From NCBI GenBank assembly GCA_963723965.1, contig CAVRSV010000008.1, positions 195,667-259,666 on the forward strand: a stretch of DNA of 64,000 nt, read 5' to 3'. The translations under genes were made by a program, and so were the position numbers. This document shows, piece after piece, positions 43,587-53,838 of the stretch. A model generated the notes under the pieces. It was not told the DNA's origin and ran no database searches. It was given only the letters and a program-made list of their open reading frames with translations. The number at the start of each line of letters is the position of its first letter. Position 1 is the stretch's first letter. Source of the DNA: JARRKC01 sp963723965 (GTDB lineage Bacteria > Acidobacteriota > UBA6911 > RPQK01 > JAPXNP01).

Positions 43587-45166
43587 TTCCACGCAACGGC
43601 GCAGAAGGACGCCAAGCCGCCGCCCACAAAGAATCTCCTTTGCGGCGTGGCGTACTTGGCGCCTTTGCGTGAGATCCGGCTGCCGAGTCCTCACTCCAGC
43701 GGGGGCAGGGCGCGACCGAAAAGAAACCAAGACCAACTGGGCAACACGCCCTCAGGTTTCACGGCCCCCGTTCTCCCGCGCTCCCGCGCTCCCGTCCCGG
43801 GCCGAACGGCGAAGGCCCAACGCCGAAGGGCGAAGGGCGAAGTGCGAAGTGCGAAGTGCGGGTTGCCCAAATGGCAAGGGCCGTGTCGGATCGGACGCTG
43901 GCAGGCAGGCGAATGCACGGCGGGTCGGTTCCACGCAACGGCGCAAAGAAGTACGCCAAGCCGCCGCCCACAAAGAATTCCTTTGCGGCGTGGCGTACTT
44001 CGCGGCTTTGCGTGAGATCAGACTGCCGAGTCCTCACTCCAGGGGGGGCAGGGCGCGACCGAAAGGAGAACCGCAGACCAACTGGGCAACACGCCCTCAG
44101 GTTTCACGGCTCCCGTCCCGCTCCCGTTCTCCGGCCCGGCGCGGGGCGCCTCACTTCGTTCGGGTTCTGAAATCACGATCGCTCCCGTCCTCCCGGGCCG
44201 AACGGCGAAGGCCCAACGCCGAAGGGCGAAGTGCGAAGTGCGAAGTGCGAAGTGCGGGTTGCCCAGATGGCAAGGGCCGTGTCGGATCGGACGCTGGCAG
44301 GCAGGCGAATGCACGGCGGGTCGGTTCCACGCAACGGCGCAAAGAAGGACGCCAAGCCGCCGCCCACAAAGAATCTCCTTTGCGGCGTGGCGTACTTCGC
44401 GGCTTTGCGTGAGATCAGGCTGCCGAGTCCTCACTCCAGGGGGGGCAGGGCGCGACCGAAAGGAGACCGAAGACCAACTGGGCAACACGCCCTCAGGTTT
44501 CACGGCTGCCCGTTCCTGGTGTACTGCGGTTCCGGCCTCCCGAAACCCGAAACCCGGCTCCCGTCTCCCGCTCTCCCGTTCTCCGGCCCCGGCGCGGGGC
44601 GCCTCACTTCGTTCGGGTTCTGAAATACGGAGCGGCATCCCGTTCTCCCGCCCTCCCGTTCTCCGGGCCGAACGGCGAAGGCCCAACGCCGAAGTGCGAA
44701 GGGCGAAGTGCGAAGTGCGAAGTGCGGGTTGCCCGAGATGGCAAGGGCTGTGTCGGATCGGACGCTGGCAGGCAGGCGAATGCACGGCGGGTTGGTTCCA
44801 CGCAACGGCGCAAAGAAGGACGCAAAAGCCGCCACCCACAAAGAATCTCCTTTGCGGCGTGGCGTACTTCGCGGCTTTGCGTGAGATCAGGCTGCCGAGT
44901 CCTCACTTCAGGGGGGACAGGGCGCGACCGAAAAGAAACCAAGACCAACTGGGCAACACGCCCTCAGGTTTCACGGCTCCCGTTCTCCGGGCCCGGCGCG
45001 GGGCGCCTCACTTCGTTCGGGTTCTGAAATACGGAGCGGCATCCCGTTCTCCCGTTCTCCCGCGCTCCCGCGCTCCCGTTCTCCGTTCTCCCAGTGGGGG
45101 CACACCGATCGGAGGCCGCCGCCCTTTGGGCAACACGCCCCCGGAACTCGAAACTCGAAACCGTGA
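43587..45166. repeat. Direct-repeat array 1 (four hairpin-bearing units), downstream of lepA
   Basis: Four copies of a 340-470 bp composite unit begin (at TTCCACGCAACGG) at 43587, 43929, 44325 and 44796. Each has a ~90-bp imperfect inverted repeat centred on CAAAGAATTCCTTTG or a variant, with arms CGCCAAG..GCCGCC / GGCGTGGCGTACTTGGCGC. This is followed by CTGCCGAGTCCTCACTCC, a block ending GCCCTCAGGTTTCACGG, a block TCACTTCGTTCGGGTTCTGAAAT in later copies, CTCCCGTT-type short repeats, GCGAAGT heptamers, and a block GGATCGGACGCTGGCAGGCAGG. Many overlapping frames on both strands are artefacts. Ends in an AACTCGA heptamer run beside the lepA stop. Confidence 0.92.
45144..45164. repeat. Heptamer run (AACTCGA) at the lepA end of array 1
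   Basis: gaactcg, aaactcg and aaaccgt in 7-base register, 5 bases before the lepA stop codon. It belongs to the same class of degenerate 7-base repeats as those at 11.1, 43.5 and 60.7 kb. Confidence 0.55.
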
Positions 45167-45169
45167 AAT

Positions 45170-46975
45170 TTATTCGTTGCCGACGCGCAGGACGCTGAGG
45201 AAGGCCTCCTGGGGGATCTCGATCCGGCCGACCGACTTCATCCGGCGCTTGCCCTCCTTCTGCTTTTCGAGGAGCTTGCGCTTTCGGGTGACGTCACCGC
45301 CGTAGCACTTGGCCAATACGTTCTTGCGCATGGCCTGAACCCGCTCGGCGGCGATCACCTTGGAGCCGATCGATGCCTGGATGCGGATCTCGAAGAGCTG
45401 GCGGGGCAGGACTTCGCGCAGCCGCCCGACCAGCGCCTTGCCCTTGTGAAAGGCACGGTCGCGGTGGCTGATGAAGCTCAGCGCGTCGACCGACTCGTTG
45501 TTGATCCGAATGTCGAGTTTGACCAGGTCGTTCTCGCGATAGCCCGACAATTCGTAGTCGAAGGAGGCGTAGCCCCGGGTCCGGCTCTTGAGCGTGTCGA
45601 AGAAGTCGAGGAGGATCTCCGCCAGGGGAAGCTCGTAGGTGAGGACGACCCGCTCGGTGTTGGTGTACTCCATGGTGACGAACTCGCCGCGCCGCTCCGT
45701 GCAGAGGTCCATCACAGAGCCGACATACTCGTTGGGAGTGAGGAGGACGGCACGAACGTAGGGTTCGGCGACGGCATCGATGTCGCCGAGGGCCGGCCAG
45801 CGGGCGGGATTGTCGATCAGACGCTCCTCGCCGCTGCGCAGACGGACTTTGTAGACCACCGACGGCGCCGTCGCCACCAGTTCCAGGCCGAACTCCCGCT
45901 CCAGCCGCTCCTGGACGATCTCGCTGTGCAGCAGACCCAGAAATCCGCAGCGGAACCCGAATCCCAGGGCCGCCGAGGTCTCGGGCTCGAACTGAAGGGA
46001 GGCGTCGTTGAGCTGCAGCTTGGCCAGAGCCTCGCGCAACTCTCCGAATCGGTCGCTGTCGACCGGATAGAGTCCGCAGAAGACCATGGCCTTGACCTGC
46101 TTGTAGCCGGGCAGCGGCTTCGCGGCCTGCCGGTCCCGGTCCGTGATCGTGTCGCCGACGCGGCACAGGCCGAGCTCCTTGATCGCCGCATGGACGAAGC
46201 CGACCTGTCCCGCCGTGAGCCGGTCACAGGCCCGCATGCCGGGTGCGAACACCCCGACTCCGGCGACCTCGGCGTAGCTCCCGGAGGCCATCATCTTGAT
46301 CCGCATTCCCGGTTCGAGGTGGCCGTCGACGACTCGGACGTAGGCGACGATTCCCAGATAGGGATCGAAGTGACTGTCGAAGATCAGGGCCCGCAGCGGG
46401 GCGGTCGTGTCGCCGCGCGGCGCGGGGACACGGGCGACGATGGCTTCCAGAATCTCTTCGATGCCGATGCCCTGTTTGGCCGACGCCAGCAGCACATCCG
46501 CCGGGTCCATGAGCAGACTCTCTTCGATCTCGGCCGTGACGCGTTCGGGATTGGCGCCCGGCAGGTCGATCTTGTTGATCACGGGGACGAGGACGAGATT
46601 CTGACCCATGGCGAGGTTCACGTTCGCCAGCGTCTGGGCCTCCACGCCCTGGGCGGCATCGACCACGACGACGGCCCCCTCGCAGGCGGCCAGACTGCGC
46701 GAGACCTCGTAGCTGAAGTCCACGTGCCCCGGCGTGTCGATGAGATTGAGTTCGTACATCTCACCATCGTGGGCCCGGTAATAAAGGCGCACGGCGGCCA
46801 TCTTGATCGTGATGCCCCGTTCCCGCTCGAGATCCATCTGGTCGAGCAGCTGCTCGCGCATCTTGCGAGCTTCCACGGTCCCGGTCTCCTCCAGGATGCG
46901 GTCGGCCAGAGTCGACTTCCCGTGGTCGATATGGGCAATGATGCAGAAATTGCGAATCTTCGATTGATCGAACAT
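45170..46975 (-). CDS. lepA: Elongation factor 4 (LepA)
   Basis: 601 residues, the standard LepA length. GTPase motifs are HIDHGKSTLADR (G1), RERGITIKM (G2), DTPGHVDF (G3), NKIDLPGA (G4) and SAKQGIG (G5). The EF-G-like domains follow, ending in the LepA-specific C-terminal domain with YGGDVTRKRKLLEKQKEGKRRM (broken here at 20: key part GGDVTRKRKLLEKQ). It binds ribosomes and assists initiation/assembly or back-translocation. A TATACT (47015-47010, minus strand) is a probable -10. The gene is boxed in by repeat arrays on both sides, about 1.6 kb each, with no other gene between. Confidence 0.98.
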   Translation of the reverse strand: MFDQSKIRNFCIIAHIDHGKSTLADRILEETGTVEARKMREQLLDQMDLERERGITIKMAAVRLYYRAHDGEMYELNLIDTPGHVDFSYEVSRSLAACEGAVVVVDAAQGVEAQTLANVNLAMGQNLVLVPVINKIDLPGANPERVTAEIEESLLMDPADVLLASAKQGIGIEEILEAIVARVPAPRGDTTAPLRALIFDSHFDPYLGIVAYVRVVDGHLEPGMRIKMMASGSYAEVAGVGVFAPGMRACDRLTAGQVGFVHAAIKELGLCRVGDTITDRDRQAAKPLPGYKQVKAMVFCGLYPVDSDRFGELREALAKLQLNDASLQFEPETSAALGFGFRCGFLGLLHSEIVQERLEREFGLELVATAPSVVYKVRLRSGEERLIDNPARWPALGDIDAVAEPYVRAVLLTPNEYVGSVMDLCTERRGEFVTMEYTNTERVVLTYELPLAEILLDFFDTLKSRTRGYASFDYELSGYRENDLVKLDIRINNESVDALSFISHRDRAFHKGKALVGRLREVLPRQLFEIRIQASIGSKVIAAERVQAMRKNVLAKCYGGDVTRKRKLLEKQKEGKRRMKSVGRIEIPQEAFLSVLRVGNE

Positions 46976-47121
46976 AGATCCCGTGAACCCGTGAAGCCGG
47001 AATCACCCAGTATATTCGAAACGGCGTCGGCGGCGCGGGCGGGATCCAGCGCCGCGCGGTTCCGGGTCCCGGGGGTTCCGAGGTTCCGAGAGTGGAAGAT
47101 GCCTGCGGCGCCCATCGACGG

Positions 47122-48790
47122 TTCTCCCGTACTCCCGCGCTCCCGTTCTCCCGCGCTCCGGGCCGAGCAGCGAAGGCCCAACGCCGAAGGGCGAAGTGCG
47201 AAGTGCGAAGGCTGTGTCGGATCGGACGCCGGCAGGCAGGCGAATGCACGGCGGGTTGGTTCCACGCAAAGACGCGAAGTACGCCAAGCCGCCGCCCACA
47301 AAGAATTCCTTTGCGGCGTGGCGTACTTGGCGCCTTTGCGTGAGATCCGGCTGCCGAGTCCTGACTCCGGCGGGGAAGGGCGCGACCGAAAAGAAACCCG
47401 TTCTCCCGTCCTCCCGCGCTCCCGTTCTCCGGGCCGAACGGCGAAGGCCCAACGCCGAACGGCGAAGTGCGAAGGCGCGAAGTGCGAAGGGCGTAGTTGG
47501 CCGAATGGCAAGGGCCGTTGTCGGATCGGACGCTGGCAGGCAGGCGAATGCACGGCGGGTTGGTTCCACGCAACGGCGCAAAGTACGCCAAGCCGCCGCC
47601 CACAAAGAATTCCTTTGCGGCGTGGCGTACTTGGCGCCTTTGCGTGAGATCAGGCTGCCGAGACCTCACTCCAGCGGGGGCAGGGCGCGACCGGAAACCG
47701 AGACCCTGGGCACACGCCCTCAGGTTTCACGGCTCCCGTCCAGGTCTGCGTTCCGAGCCTCCCGTTCCCGTCTCCCGGCTCCCGTCTCCCGTTCTCCGGC
47801 CCGGCGCGGGGCGCCTCACTTCGTTCGGGTTCTGAAATACGGAGCGGCATCCCGTCCTCCCGCGCTCCCGCTCTCCGGGCCGAACGGCGAAGGCCCAACG
47901 CCGAAGTGCGAAGTGCGAAGGGCGTGGGTTGCCCGAATGGCAAGGGCCGTTGTCGGATCGGACGCTGGCAGGCAGGCGAATGCACGGCGGGTTGGTTCCA
48001 CGCAACGGCGCAAAGAAGTACGCCAAGCCGCCGCCCACAAAGAATTCCTTTGCGGCGTGGCGTACTTGGCGCCTTTGCGTGAGATCCGGCTGCCGAGTCC
48101 TCACTCCAGGGGGGGCAGGGCGCGACCGAAAAGAAACCAAGACCAACTGGGCAACACGCCCTCAGGTTTCACGGCTCCCATTCCAGGTGCTGCGCTTCCG
48201 AGCCTCCCGTTTCCCGTTTCCCGGCTCCCGTTTCCCTCTCTCCAGGGCCCGGCGCGGGGCGCCTCACTTCGTTCGGGTTCTGAAATACGGAGCGGCATCC
48301 CGTCCTCCCGCGCTCCCGTTCTCCCGTTCTCCGGGCCGAACGGCGAAGGCCCAACGCCGAAGGGCGAAGTGCGAAGTGCGAAGTGCGAAGGCGGTTGCCC
48401 AGATGGCAAGGGCCGTTGTCGGATCGGACGCTGGCAGGCAGGCGAATGCACGGCGGGTTGGTTCCACGCAACGGCGCAAAGAAGGACGCCAAGCCGCCGC
48501 CCACAAAGAATTCCTTTGCGGCGTGGCGTACTTGGCGCCTTTGCGTGAGATCAGGCTGCCGAGTCCTCACTCCAGGGGGGGCAGGGCGCGACCGAAAAGA
48601 AACCAAGACCAACTGGGCAACACGCCCTCAGGTTTCACGGCTCCCGTTCCAGGTGCTGCGCTTCCGAGCCTCCCGCTTCCCGTTCTCCCGCGCTCCCGTT
48701 CTCCCTCTCTCCGGCCCCGGCGCGGGGCGCCTCACTTCGTTCGGGTTCTGAAATACGGAGCGGCATCCCGTCGCTCCCGCGCTCCGAAAC
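47122..48790. repeat. Direct-repeat array 2 (four hairpin-bearing units), upstream of lepA
   Basis: The same composite unit as array 1, same orientation, with hairpin modules beginning at 47260, 47564, 47996 and 48462 (spacing 304, 432 and 466 bases). The array begins mid-unit with CTCCCGTT-type short repeats and GCGAAGT heptamers and ends with GGAGCGGCATCCCGTC close to the hydrolase stop. Spacing differences come from gain or loss of sub-blocks, chiefly the TCGTTCGGGTTCTGAAAT block and the short repeats. Internal frames are not believable genes. Confidence 0.92.
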
Positions 48791-48800
48791 CCCGGACCGG

Positions 48801-49715
48801 TCAGCGGAGCAGCGTCGAGTCGAGCAGCCAGTCCCGCAGCAGTCCGGGCCAGGCTCCGGTGATGGCGTCCCGGGGCGCCAGCCCGAAACCGTGCCCGCCA
48901 TGGCGGAAGACGTGCATCTCGGCCCGCACGCCGGCCCGCTTGAGGGCGAGGTAGAAGAGGATCGAATTCTGGGGCGGCACGACGGTGTCGTCGTCGGCCA
49001 GGATGAGGAACGTCGGGGGCGTTTCCGCCGTGACCTGCTTTTCGTTCGAGAACAATTCCACCAGCTTGGGATCCGGGTTCTCCCCGAGGAGGTGATGCTT
49101 GGAGCCCTGGTGGGTGTACTCGTCGTCCAGCGTGATCACGGGGTAGACGAGGATCATGAAATCCGGCCGGGAACTCTGCCGGTCGATGACGTCCGGGGCG
49201 TTGGGGTCGCCGGCATCGAAATGGGTCCCAGCGGTCGAGGCCAGATGGCCCCCGGCCGAGAAGCCCATCACTCCGATGCGCTGCGGGTCCACACCCCAGT
49301 CCTGGCTGTGAGTCCGGACATAGCGGAGGGCACGCTGCACATCCTGGAGTTGGGCGGGATAGTGATAGCGCATGCCCAGGCGGTACTTCAGCACGAAAGC
49401 GGAGACGCCGAGCGAGTTGAACCAACGGGCCACGTCATGACCCTCGTGGTCGATGGCCAGGTGGGCGTAACCACCGCCGGGGCAGATCACGACCGCCGTC
49501 CGCGTCGCCTTCGGTCCGCTCGCCGGATACAGCGTCAGGGAAGGTTTGTCCACATCCTGGTCGCCGACCGCGCCAGGAGCGCCGTCCGGCCAGAGCAGGA
49601 CCGTTGGGGCCGGCGGGGCGGGCTGCGCCAAAGTGGGTGCCGAAGGCCAGCAGAACAATGAGATCAGAAGAGCCAGACCGAGGTTCCAGGTCGTTCGATT
49701 AGTTCTCATCATCAA
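48801..49715 (-). CDS. Secreted alpha/beta hydrolase (acetyl-esterase/BD-FAE-like)
   Basis: 304 residues with a signal peptide (LGLALLISLFCWPSAPTLAQ). Oxyanion region ICPGGGYAHLAIDHEGHDVA, nucleophile Ser in VMGFSAGGHLAS, Asp in LADDDTVVPPQN and His in FRHGGHGFG complete the triad. Similar enzymes remove acetyl or feruloyl groups from plant xylan or act as general carboxylesterases. Located beside repeat array 2 and divergent from a LamG protein, with which it may share a role in extracellular polymer use. That functional link is inferred. Confidence 0.85.
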   Translation of the reverse strand: MMMRTNRTTWNLGLALLISLFCWPSAPTLAQPAPPAPTVLLWPDGAPGAVGDQDVDKPSLTLYPASGPKATRTAVVICPGGGYAHLAIDHEGHDVARWFNSLGVSAFVLKYRLGMRYHYPAQLQDVQRALRYVRTHSQDWGVDPQRIGVMGFSAGGHLASTAGTHFDAGDPNAPDVIDRQSSRPDFMILVYPVITLDDEYTHQGSKHHLLGENPDPKLVELFSNEKQVTAETPPTFLILADDDTVVPPQNSILFYLALKRAGVRAEMHVFRHGGHGFGLAPRDAITGAWPGLLRDWLLDSTLLR

Positions 49716-49951
49716 TAAGAAGTCTAGAAGGGCTTGCGGGGTCGGTCAACTCGCCGAAGCGGCCACTCGACTCCGTGCGGTCTCCAGATTCCCGCAGCAC
49801 GCGAAGCTCCGATCCCTATCGGCAAAAAAGGCCAGAGTACGAGGACTTGTCGGTGTTGTGAACGCGTATTTACACCCGGACCGAAGAAAAATGGATGTAC
49901 GGTGCCATTTTCAACGAATTCCTGTTGTTAAAGTGAGTCTGGGTGTCGATA

Positions 49952-51520
49952 ATGACCCCACGCACCATGGTCTACCGCGCTCAGTTGTGCCTCGTTGCTC
50001 TGGGGCTCTGCTTTCTTGCACAGGACAGAGTGCAGGCCCTGCCACTCGAGGAGGATTACGCCCTCGAGTTCGACGGCGTCACCGACTTTGTGGCCCTCGC
50101 ACCGACCGCCTCGATGATGGACTCCCACTGGCAGGACGAAAAGACCGTCAGCCTGTGGGTTCGGCCGATGGGAGATTCCCGGACCTGCGTGGACGTGGCA
50201 CACGGCGACACGATCCTGGGAGACCGGCCCCGCTGGTGGGGAATCTCGCGCGGCGTCGTCGGCGGCGTCGACCGACTCTGGTTTTGGAATTTCGACCAGA
50301 GCATGGATGTCATCGGCGTCGACTACTCGATCGGACAATGGACCCACCTCGCCTTGGTCCACAGCCAGGGTGTTCTGCATGCTTTCAAGGATGGGGTCGA
50401 AGTCGGTGCCAGGCCGAGCGGAAGCACCGTTCAACCCTCGACGGGGGCGCATCCGGTTCTCCAGATCGGCGGGATCATCGACTCCGCTGCCAAGGACTAT
50501 ACGTTTCAGGGGCAGATCGACGAAGTCGCAATCTGGAACGGTGCACGCTCTGCGACCCAGATTGGGCGGGACGCCTTTACCGGCCTCAGTGGAAACGAGC
50601 CGGGACTGGTTGCTTACTACCGCATGTCCGACGGGGCGGGGACGACGCTCACGGACAACGGCCCGAACGGCTGGACCGGCACCCTGCAGGACGGAGGTCC
50701 GGGGGTCCCTGCCGACGGACAGCCGGCCCTCTGGGTGGCCTCGACGGCTCCGCTGGCCGATCCGAGTGCTCCTCGGCTCAGTCGAGTCTTCCCCCAGTTT
50801 GCGGACGGCACCACCGGAGCGGTCCAGTTTCGATCGTCCCTCGTCCTGGCCAACACGGGAGCCCGGACCGCCTGGATCACACTGGACTTCTACCGGACTC
50901 CGGACGGGGCCCCCATGCCGCTGGAGCTGGGTGATCTGGGGACCGACTCGACCTTCGAGTTCGGTCTGCGGCAAGGGGAGACGGTCTGCCTGACGACGCC
51001 GGGAACCGGGGATTTACAGGTCGGCTACGCCCGGGTCCTGGCCGAGGAGAGTGTGGGGCCCCTCGCGATCTTCGAACGGCTGGATACGGCCAGCGGTCTC
51101 TCCATGTACGAAGCGGGGGTTCCGGCCGCCGCTCTGCTCAACGACTTCAGTATCGTCGTCGATTCCCGGGGAACCGGGGACACCGGTCTGGCCGTCGTCC
51201 ATCCCCCGGCCGATCCACCGGCGCCTGCCGACGCGCAGGTCCGCTTCCGCCTCTTCGACCAACATTTCAGCCTGCTGGCCGAGTCGACCATGGCGTTGCC
51301 GGCCGGGAGCCACTTGGCCCGCTACGTCTATCAATTGTTCGAAGACCCGGCCGTCCGCGAAACGGCGCGCGAGATGATGGGCACGTTGATCGTGCACAGT
51401 GATCGCCCCCTGGCCGCCGTCACTGTCCGCGAGAAGGATGATCCCGAGAAGGAGTTTCCCCTGGATGTTCCCGTGCTCACCACTTTTCCCGTGATTCCCG
51501 GGACCGCCGACCAGCCTTGA
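49952..51520 (+). CDS. Secreted LamG-domain protein
   Basis: About 522 residues. Start at ATG 49952 or GTG 49943. Signal peptide ends at RVQALP. A LamG/concanavalin-like jelly-roll occupies about 25-215 (YALEFDGVTDFVAL, KTVSLWVRPMG, WTHLALVHSQGVLHAFKDG, GQIDEVAIWNGARS, LVAYYRMSDGAGTTLTD), a carbohydrate- or protein-binding fold. The C-terminal half has two beta-sandwich units (FRSSLVLANTGARTAWITLDFY) resembling those in the next gene. Probably cell-surface or secreted. No catalytic motif. Confidence 0.75.
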   Translation: MTPRTMVYRAQLCLVALGLCFLAQDRVQALPLEEDYALEFDGVTDFVALAPTASMMDSHWQDEKTVSLWVRPMGDSRTCVDVAHGDTILGDRPRWWGISRGVVGGVDRLWFWNFDQSMDVIGVDYSIGQWTHLALVHSQGVLHAFKDGVEVGARPSGSTVQPSTGAHPVLQIGGIIDSAAKDYTFQGQIDEVAIWNGARSATQIGRDAFTGLSGNEPGLVAYYRMSDGAGTTLTDNGPNGWTGTLQDGGPGVPADGQPALWVASTAPLADPSAPRLSRVFPQFADGTTGAVQFRSSLVLANTGARTAWITLDFYRTPDGAPMPLELGDLGTDSTFEFGLRQGETVCLTTPGTGDLQVGYARVLAEESVGPLAIFERLDTASGLSMYEAGVPAAALLNDFSIVVDSRGTGDTGLAVVHPPADPPAPADAQVRFRLFDQHFSLLAESTMALPAGSHLARYVYQLFEDPAVRETAREMMGTLIVHSDRPLAAVTVREKDDPEKEFPLDVPVLTTFPVIPGTADQP

Positions 51521-51741
51521 ACCTGCTGTCCCTCCCTTTCGGGCGGTGACGCGGATTCGCGCCCACCTCCCGCACCTGCGGTCCGAGTCCCGGTGCCCGC
51601 ACTAAAGCCATCGATCGGATTGCCCGATCTAGCAAGTTAGGGTAGTGTCTCAGCTGCAGAGAAGAACGCGAATCGGCGCCTGATCCGCAGTCTTGTTGAA
51701 GCCGTGGACAAATGTGTTGCCGTTCGACCTGGGGGTGTTCG

Positions 51742-53838
51742 ATGCGTCGAGGAGGTTCGGTTTACTTTCGAGTCATCGTGTCGGCCGTTTGCTGGCTGGC
51801 TTTCCCGTCATTGCTGGTCGCTCAGACCTGTTCGGAATTCAGTGAGACCTTTGGCCCGCCGCCGAGTCACGACTGGGAGGGGGCCGCAGGATCGTGGAGC
51901 TACTCGAACGGCAGTCTCAAAGTGGCCGCCATCGAGAGCGGCAGCCTTGCCTATGCGGCGACCTCCTTCTCCGCCTCCGACTTCTTTCGCATGGACGTCG
52001 ACGTCGACCTGAACGCACCGTCGGGGGACGGGGCGGTGGGCATCTATCCGTTCACCAGCGGAGATCTTCTCATCGGCGTGGGGGATCACACGCTCGACGG
52101 GGTCGCGGCCCTGGTATTCGCGAGCGGCAACGCCTACCTGTTGGGGTGGGACGTGAGCCAGGGGGAGTGGTTCCAGAGTGATCCGTATCCCTTCTCCGGG
52201 ACGGTGAACTCGGTGGGCCTTCGCTACTCTTCGAGTGAAATCGTCCTGCGCATCAACGGGACGGATACGTCGCTCAAGGTCTCGGGTCAGTTCGACCTCG
52301 TTCCCTCGCTGCTCGACACGCTCTGGCTGTTGGGCCAGGGTGCCGCCACGACCACCGCCTCCTTTGACAACGTCTGTGTCGGTCCCGTCCAACAGTCGAT
52401 CCCGACTCCCTCCGGCGATGCGGCCGCCCGGTTCATCTTTCCCTACTACCAGGCCGTGAGCGGCAGTTTTACCGGGTTTGCCGTCTCCAACTACTCGAAT
52501 CACCCGGCCCAGTTGAACTTCCGGGCCTACGGCACCGACGGCAGCCTGCTGCCCTTTCCACAGAACCCGCGAAGTCTGACGCTGGCAGCGGGAAAGCAGT
52601 CCGCCCTGTTGGGGAACGAGATCTTCGGGGTCTCGGGTGCGACGGCCCAACAGGGGTGGGTCGAGCTCACCAGCGATTCCGAAGACCTCGGGAGCTTCTT
52701 CCAGGTGGGCGAGGCCGAGCGCCTCGACGGCTCGGTTTCCCTCACCGAAGCATCACGTCAGCTCTATTTCACACGCGTGTATGAGGGCACGCGGGCGTTT
52801 CGCGGGCAGAACGCGGCCACCTTCGTCAGCCTCGTCAACCCCAACGATTCCCCTGTCCGGCTGGAACTGTCGCTCAGGGGAACGGGCACCGACCGGACGA
52901 TCCTGCGAGCACTGCCGGCCAGGGGCTGTCTGTACGGAACGCTGGGTCAGATATTCGGGACCGCTCTGACCGTCAAGCAGGGGTTCCTCGCCGTCAACGT
53001 CACCGAAGGGGGCGGCGTGGCCGGATATGCGCTGCTGCAGACACCGCAGGCCCGAACCTGGATCGGGCTCAACGCCGTGGCGCCGAACTCTACCAGTCGA
53101 CTCTATTCCGCGCAGTTGGCTTCCGTTCCGGGCCTCTTCACCAGCGTCAAACTGGTCAATACGGGGAGCCAGTCGCGCGGTGTCACCCTCTACGCCGTCA
53201 GTGAGACGGGGACAAACCTGGCTGCTCCGGTGCCGGTCACGCTGCAGGCCGGGCAGGCCTACGAACAGGATGCGGACCGGATCTTCGGATGGTCCGCCGG
53301 GGCTTCGAAGATCGGATCCCTGAGGGTCGAGGCGGACGGTCCGGACGTCGTGGGCGACGTCATTTTCGGAGATTCGTCGGCGGGTCTGAGCCTGGCGGCT
53401 GCCTTGCCCCTGCAGACCCGTCTGTTCACCGAGGGGATCTTCAGCCAGGTGGCCAATGCTCTGGGGCTCTACACGGGACTGGCATTCTACAATCCGGCTG
53501 ACGCGTCCGCCCAGATCAACCTCGAGGTCTTTCGAGAAAACGGGACCCGCTCCGGTCAGAAGACGATTCCCCTGGCTTCGGGCCGTCGACTCTCCCAGCT
53601 CCTGATCGAGTATCTTCCCGAGACGACGGGGCAGGTCAAGGGATACGTGAGGGTCCAGTCATCCCAGCCGCTGGTCGCCCAGCAGCTTTTCGGGGCCGCC
53701 AATTTGCTGTCCGCAGTTCCCCCGACGATGGTGCTGCCGACGATTTCGGGACCGGGGGAAGCTACGTGCAGTTATCCGACCAGAGCGAGCAGCGCGATGC
53801 CCCGGTCGGTCTGCAGGCCGGCTCGATGGCGGAACTGA
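51742..53838 (+). CDS. Secreted multi-domain beta-sandwich protein (probably frameshifted fusion with next gene)
   Basis: 698 residues from ATG 51742 (GGGGGT upstream; an in-frame ATG at 51712 lies before the signal peptide). Signal peptide VIVSAVCWLAFPSLLVAQ. The first domain (~30-225) is LamG-like. Four repeated ~110-residue units follow (motifs FTGFAVSNYSNHPAQLNFRAYG, AATFVSLVNPNDSPVRLELSL, FTSVKLVNTGSQSRGVTLYA, YTGLAFYNPADASAQINLEVF). The last ~35 codons after LPTISGPG have unrelated composition. One added G in the G5 run at 53754-53758 would continue the frame as GPGGSYVQLSDQ into the downstream metallopeptidase. Confidence 0.75.
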   Translation: MRRGGSVYFRVIVSAVCWLAFPSLLVAQTCSEFSETFGPPPSHDWEGAAGSWSYSNGSLKVAAIESGSLAYAATSFSASDFFRMDVDVDLNAPSGDGAVGIYPFTSGDLLIGVGDHTLDGVAALVFASGNAYLLGWDVSQGEWFQSDPYPFSGTVNSVGLRYSSSEIVLRINGTDTSLKVSGQFDLVPSLLDTLWLLGQGAATTTASFDNVCVGPVQQSIPTPSGDAAARFIFPYYQAVSGSFTGFAVSNYSNHPAQLNFRAYGTDGSLLPFPQNPRSLTLAAGKQSALLGNEIFGVSGATAQQGWVELTSDSEDLGSFFQVGEAERLDGSVSLTEASRQLYFTRVYEGTRAFRGQNAATFVSLVNPNDSPVRLELSLRGTGTDRTILRALPARGCLYGTLGQIFGTALTVKQGFLAVNVTEGGGVAGYALLQTPQARTWIGLNAVAPNSTSRLYSAQLASVPGLFTSVKLVNTGSQSRGVTLYAVSETGTNLAAPVPVTLQAGQAYEQDADRIFGWSAGASKIGSLRVEADGPDVVGDVIFGDSSAGLSLAAALPLQTRLFTEGIFSQVANALGLYTGLAFYNPADASAQINLEVFRENGTRSGQKTIPLASGRRLSQLLIEYLPETTGQVKGYVRVQSSQPLVAQQLFGAANLLSAVPPTMVLPTISGPGEATCSYPTRASSAMPRSVCRPARWRN

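Noticed and set aside
41633..43627. 664-codon minus-strand frame opposite the CoA-disulfide-reductase-like gene
   Set aside because: Shadow; the plus-strand gene has all FAD, NAD and rhodanese motifs.
43587..48790. Dozens of long overlapping frames in the lepA-flanking arrays, some over 300 codons on both strands
   Set aside because: They repeat the same low-complexity strings in several frames, follow repeat units rather than genes, and lack start signals. They are artefacts of GC-rich repeats.
43587..48790. CRISPR array
   Set aside because: Unit length is 300-470 bp with conserved, not unique, intervening sequence, and no cas genes are near.
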